DNA from: Desulfobulbaceae bacterium
Lineage (GTDB): Bacteria > Desulfobacterota > Desulfobulbia > Desulfobulbales > UBA5123
Direction of reading: 5' to 3'
NCBI GenBank assembly: GCA_029865195.1
Contig: JAOUHH010000126.1
Location: forward strand, 1-8,145
DNA: 8,145 nucleotides
Shown here: in pieces, positions 6,003 through 8,145 of the stretch
Numbering within the stretch: the stretch's first letter is position 1
Layout of the letters: every line of letters begins with the position of its first letter
The notes under the pieces: model-generated
What the model was told of the DNA's origin: nothing
Seen by the model: the letters and a program-made list of their open reading frames with translations, nothing else
The model's database searches: none
Position numbers and translations under genes: made by a program

Positions 6003-6655
6003 GAACGGGCAACCAGTTCAGGGATCAGTTGCCCGGCGACCAGGGCACAGGCGTCAATCGCCTCGGCAAGCCGCCAACGGGAAGGATCGCGGTCTACAAC
6101 CATATTACTGACGGAACGCAGTTCCAGGCAATCAACGCCATACGCGGCACAGGTGCGGGCAATGGCAGCGCCCTCCATATTTTCACAGATGGCGGAATAC
6201 TGATCACGGAAAAATATACCACGGCTTCGACTGCCGCTAACCGCGTTTACGGAGACAAAAACGCCGGTGTAATACGAGATTTCATTCTCCTCAAGAATGG
6301 CTGACGCCCGCACCAGCAAGGGGTTTTGCAAGGAAAATTCCATGGGTGGCCGGATCGCCGCATCGGAAAAAGGGAAAACCTGCTCCCCGCTGCTGACGCC
6401 GAGATCCCCGATGATTTCCCGCTTGGCCAGACAGAGATCGAGCATCTTGACGCCGGTATCGACATAGGCCCCGGCAATACCCAGGTTGACCACCCCGTGC
6501 AACGCCTCTCCTGATTGACGAAACCTCCGACACAGACCAAGGGTGGCCTCAAGCATGCCGACACCGGTCACCAGGAAATCAACGCCGCTACACCCCGCCA
6601 ACCTCTGACGGACGGGCGCCATCTCCATTTCTGTTGCCGCCGTGATCAAATACAC
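5999..6655 (-). CDS. mqnB: futalosine hydrolase
   Basis: MqnB removes hypoxanthine from futalosine, producing dehypoxanthine futalosine for the next steps of menaquinone synthesis. It belongs to the purine nucleosidase/phosphorylase (PNP_UDP) superfamily. With the start used here it has 218 residues: N-terminal YLITAATEMEM, NLGIAGAYVD (about 57-66), FPFSDAAIRPP (about 94-104), ENMEGAA (158-164) and RSVSNMV (180-186). The asparagine after RSVS, where methylthioadenosine nucleosidases have aspartate, is what I recall for futalosine hydrolases. The start is uncertain. The reading frame opens with GTG at 6664 right after an in-frame TAG, but no ribosome site precedes it. GTG at 6655 has AGGTG 6 nt upstream and gives the usual short N-terminus. 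The gene overlaps mqnD by 4 nt. A 180-189 bp gap lies upstream, so it probably has its own promoter. Confidence 0.93.
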   Translation of the reverse strand: MYLITAATEMEMAPVRQRLAGCSGVDFLVTGVGMLEATLGLCRRFRQSGEALHGVVNLGIAGAYVDTGVKMLDLCLAKREIIGDLGVSSGEQVFPFSDAAIRPPMEFSLQNPLLVRASAILEENEISYYTGVFVSVNAVSGSRSRGIFFRDQYSAICENMEGAAIARTCAAYGVDCLELRSVSNMVVDRDPSRWRLAEAIDACALVAGQLIPELVARS

Positions 6656-6748
6656 AACCCGCACCTAGACCAAAAGGTAAGACAGTATCCACATAGCATC
6701 AGGTCACGACCAGCATAACCGAATCCATGAAGCCTGAAAATTTAAATA

Positions 6749-6764
6749 CGCGAGGGAATTGCCA
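6749..6764 (-). promoter_or_regulatory. weak sigma54-like -24/-12 element upstream of mqnB
   Basis: The minus strand reads TGGCA at 6764-6760 and then GC at 6751-6750, giving the invariant GG-N10-GC spacing of sigma54 promoters. Other consensus positions match poorly (TCGCG instead of TTGCA/T). No clear sigma70 promoter is seen in the same gap. A chance match is quite possible. Confidence 0.2.
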
Positions 6765-6844
6765 AACAAATTTGACGAGAATAATCATCGAGAGGGCGGC
6801 CAAGGGTGAAGACAACTGGACTACTTCTGACAGCCCGAAGAAGA

Positions 6845-7210
6845 TTAATGGGTAGTCTGCTCGATATTCTTCCGATACTGGGCGGCCATTTCAGCGCCGA
6901 CCTCCTGCAGCATTTCCGCACGTGCCGTCTCCACGGTCTCGTAAGGAATCCCCAGGCTCAAGGCGATATCATCGATGTCCTTGCCGCTACCGAAATGATC
7001 CTCGGCAATAATGATCTTCAAAAAATCGTCGATAATCAACGCCCGCAGTTCCTGCTCAATGCCCTCGAGACACTCACAGGCCTGATCAAAGATTCGCCCC
7101 TGATCCAGTTCGCTTCGCAGTTTCGCTATCGCCTCTTCATAAATCCGATTCTCCTCGTCACTCAGGGAATTGTCGGATTCATCTGGCTGCCTGAAATCAC
7201 TTTCGTCCAT
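6845..7210 (-). CDS. small acidic protein of unknown function with HTH-like segment
   Basis: I do not recognise this 121-residue protein. By count it has about 31 acidic and 11 basic residues. The first 20 residues are polar and Asp/Glu/Ser-rich, probably disordered; the rest looks helical, with no membrane segment or signal peptide. Residues 79-101 (IDDIALSLGIPYETVETARA and onward) have the spacing IAxxLGIPxxTVxxxR seen in helix-turn-helix recognition regions of sigma-like and LuxR-like proteins. The strong negative charge argues against simple DNA binding, so a protein-binding role is as likely. Two cysteines (C45, C47) are close together. GGGAG lies 9 nt before the ATG, a good ribosome site that supports this being a real gene. 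It diverges from the DUF3108 gene and lies about 190 bp upstream of mqnB. Confidence 0.75.
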   Translation of the reverse strand: MDESDFRQPDESDNSLSDEENRIYEEAIAKLRSELDQGRIFDQACECLEGIEQELRALIIDDFLKIIIAEDHFGSGKDIDDIALSLGIPYETVETARAEMLQEVGAEMAAQYRKNIEQTTH

Positions 7211-7219
7211 CAGCTCTAG

Positions 7220-7224
7220 CTCCC
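7220..7224 (-). promoter_or_regulatory. ribosome binding site of the small acidic protein gene
   Basis: GGGAG on the minus strand, 9 nt before the ATG at 7210. It supports both the reality and the start of this unrecognised gene. Confidence 0.6.
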
Positions 7225-7264
7225 TTCAGCGACGCCATGGTCGTCGGTTGATTTTATCCACCCC

Positions 7265-7293
7265 ATGTCATCGGCTTGCGAAATGTGTATAAT
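7265..7293 (+). promoter_or_regulatory. sigma70-type promoter for the DUF3108 gene
   Basis: A perfect TATAAT (7288-7293) lies 17 nt after ATGTCA (7265-7270), which matches TTGACA at 4 of 6 positions. The expected start is near 7300, giving a leader of about 60 nt before the ATG at 7361. It lies in the 150-bp divergent region; a matching promoter for the minus-strand gene was not clear. Confidence 0.6.
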
Positions 7294-7360
7294 GAACGGT
7301 GACACCCTCATCCGACCGGCCGGAGCACAACCCAACCATTAGGAATAATTAGCGATAACG

Positions 7361-8145
7361 ATGTCTTCCAACTCATCACATGATAAAAAAGTTCCGCCAA
7401 AACGCAAGGCTTTTCTGGCCGCCCTCTTGCTTGCCATCTGCGCCTCATGGCCCCTTGGCGCGGCAACGGCTGCCACGATCCCGGCTGCTACCCTTGAAAG
7501 CCTGCAAGAGGTCTATTCACAGGAAGAACTCCTGCATTACGAAATATCCTGGCTTGGTATTCCGGCCGGAGAACTCATTATCCAACTGCTGCCGGACCAA
7601 GACGGGCAAGATCGCTATACCATCCGGGTTACGGCCAAATCGGCCGGACTGCTGGACGTTTTTTATCCGGTGGAGGACAATTTCGAGACCATCGTCTCAG
7701 GCCCTGCCCGCCTACCCACACGCTACCGGTTCGATCAGCGCGAAGGACGCCGGCGCAACACCAAACTGACCACCTACGATCAAGCAGAGGGGATTGTCAC
7801 CTACCGAAAAAACGATGCGGCAATGGTGACCTATACCGTTTCCGGTCCGGTCCACAACGAATTCGCCTCGTTTATGATCATGCGAGCCCTCCCGATGGTA
7901 GTCGGAACCCAGTTGATGGTGCCGACCTTTGCGGACGAAAAACGGCACGAAGTCATGGTGCAGGTTGAGACAAAAGAGAAGATACAGAGCATTTTCGGGG
8001 AAATCACGGCAATCAGGGTGCGCCCGCAACTGCCGTTCAAGGGTCTGTACAAAAAGACCGGTGACCCGGTCGTCTGGATCAGCGACGATCAGGCAAGGAT
8101 TCCGTTGACGATCAAGGCGAAGATCGTGATCGGCTCACTCACCGC
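7361..8145 (+). CDS. exported DUF3108 domain protein, partial (C-terminus beyond right edge)
   Basis: This is 261 codons of an envelope protein that continues past the window. Residues 1-37 look like a Sec signal peptide with a long basic n-region (KK, KRK at 9-16), a hydrophobic core (17-28) and a probable cleavage site around A35-A38. The mature part matches my memory of the DUF3108 family: YEISWLGIPAGEL (60-72) near the start, then beta-strand-like alternating sequence, and GLYKKTGDPVVWISDDQARI around W239, where the family has a conserved VW..D..R.P block. DUF3108 proteins are periplasmic or outer-membrane-associated in Gram-negative bacteria, and their function is not established. C27 in LAIC does not make a proper lipobox. 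The ATG has no strong ribosome site (AGGA is 16 nt away), so the start is moderately certain. It starts divergently from the small acidic protein gene. Confidence 0.85.
   Translation, partial: MSSNSSHDKKVPPKRKAFLAALLLAICASWPLGAATAATIPAATLESLQEVYSQEELLHYEISWLGIPAGELIIQLLPDQDGQDRYTIRVTAKSAGLLDVFYPVEDNFETIVSGPARLPTRYRFDQREGRRRNTKLTTYDQAEGIVTYRKNDAAMVTYTVSGPVHNEFASFMIMRALPMVVGTQLMVPTFADEKRHEVMVQVETKEKIQSIFGEITAIRVRPQLPFKGLYKKTGDPVVWISDDQARIPLTIKAKIVIGSLT

Noticed and set aside
6727..6855. 42-residue plus-strand frame between mqnB and the acidic protein gene
   Set aside because: No ribosome site and no recognisable promoter, and its 3' end overlaps the opposite-strand gene. Probably chance, in a gap with lower GC content.
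7361..7450. Lipoprotein signal (LAIC) in the DUF3108 protein
   Set aside because: Isoleucine at the -1 position of the cysteine does not fit the lipobox, which needs Gly, Ala or Ser. Alanine-rich Sec cleavage sites follow a few residues later.
7380..7769. 129-residue plus-strand frame inside the DUF3108 gene
   Set aside because: It is in a different frame from the one starting at 7361, which encodes the signal peptide and the DUF3108 motifs.
1..8145. CRISPR array, insertion sequence, tRNA, rRNA or phage/defence genes
   Set aside because: No regularly spaced repeats, transposase motifs, cloverleaf-like sequences or defence-protein motifs were seen on either strand.

Overview
The window looks like ordinary chromosomal core metabolism from a GC-rich Gram-negative bacterium, most probably a deltaproteobacterium (Desulfobacterota, Geobacter- or Desulfobulbus-like). 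Three things suggest this: branched-chain amino acid genes sit next to phosphatidylserine/phosphatidylethanolamine genes (ilvB, ilvN, psd, pssA, leuA), menaquinone is made by the futalosine route (mqnB, mqnD), and there is an exported DUF3108 protein. The taxonomic placement is inferred from gene content and order; no marker gene is present.

Layout. Seven genes and one small unknown gene lie on the minus strand, and one gene at the right edge is on the plus strand. In minus-strand transcription order: a small acidic unknown protein (6845-7210), mqnB (5999-6655), mqnD (5145-6002, overlapping mqnB by 4 nt), ilvB (3282-4982), ilvN (2767-3249), psd (1947-2591), pssA (1100-1873) and leuA (1-1056, its C-terminal end beyond the left edge). 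The plus-strand DUF3108 gene starts at 7361 and runs off the right edge. It diverges from the unknown gene across a 150-bp promoter region.

Function. IlvB/IlvN form acetohydroxyacid synthase, the first common step to valine, leucine and isoleucine. LeuA commits 2-ketoisovalerate to leucine. PssA and Psd make phosphatidylserine and decarboxylate it to phosphatidylethanolamine. MqnB and MqnD are two steps of futalosine-dependent menaquinone synthesis.

Regulatory picture. A strong sigma70-type promoter for ilvB overlaps the mqnD stop codon and is followed by a leader of about 130 nt. Between ilvN and psd, where relatives as I recall them carry ilvC, there is a 175-bp gap with no gene. It holds three related GACAGCCGG-type repeats whose arms can pair in mutually exclusive ways, a terminator-like structure, a candidate promoter and a further hairpin. 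This gap is the most unusual part of the window. I saw no mobile element, CRISPR array, tRNA or rRNA, and no clear sign of a wholly new system.
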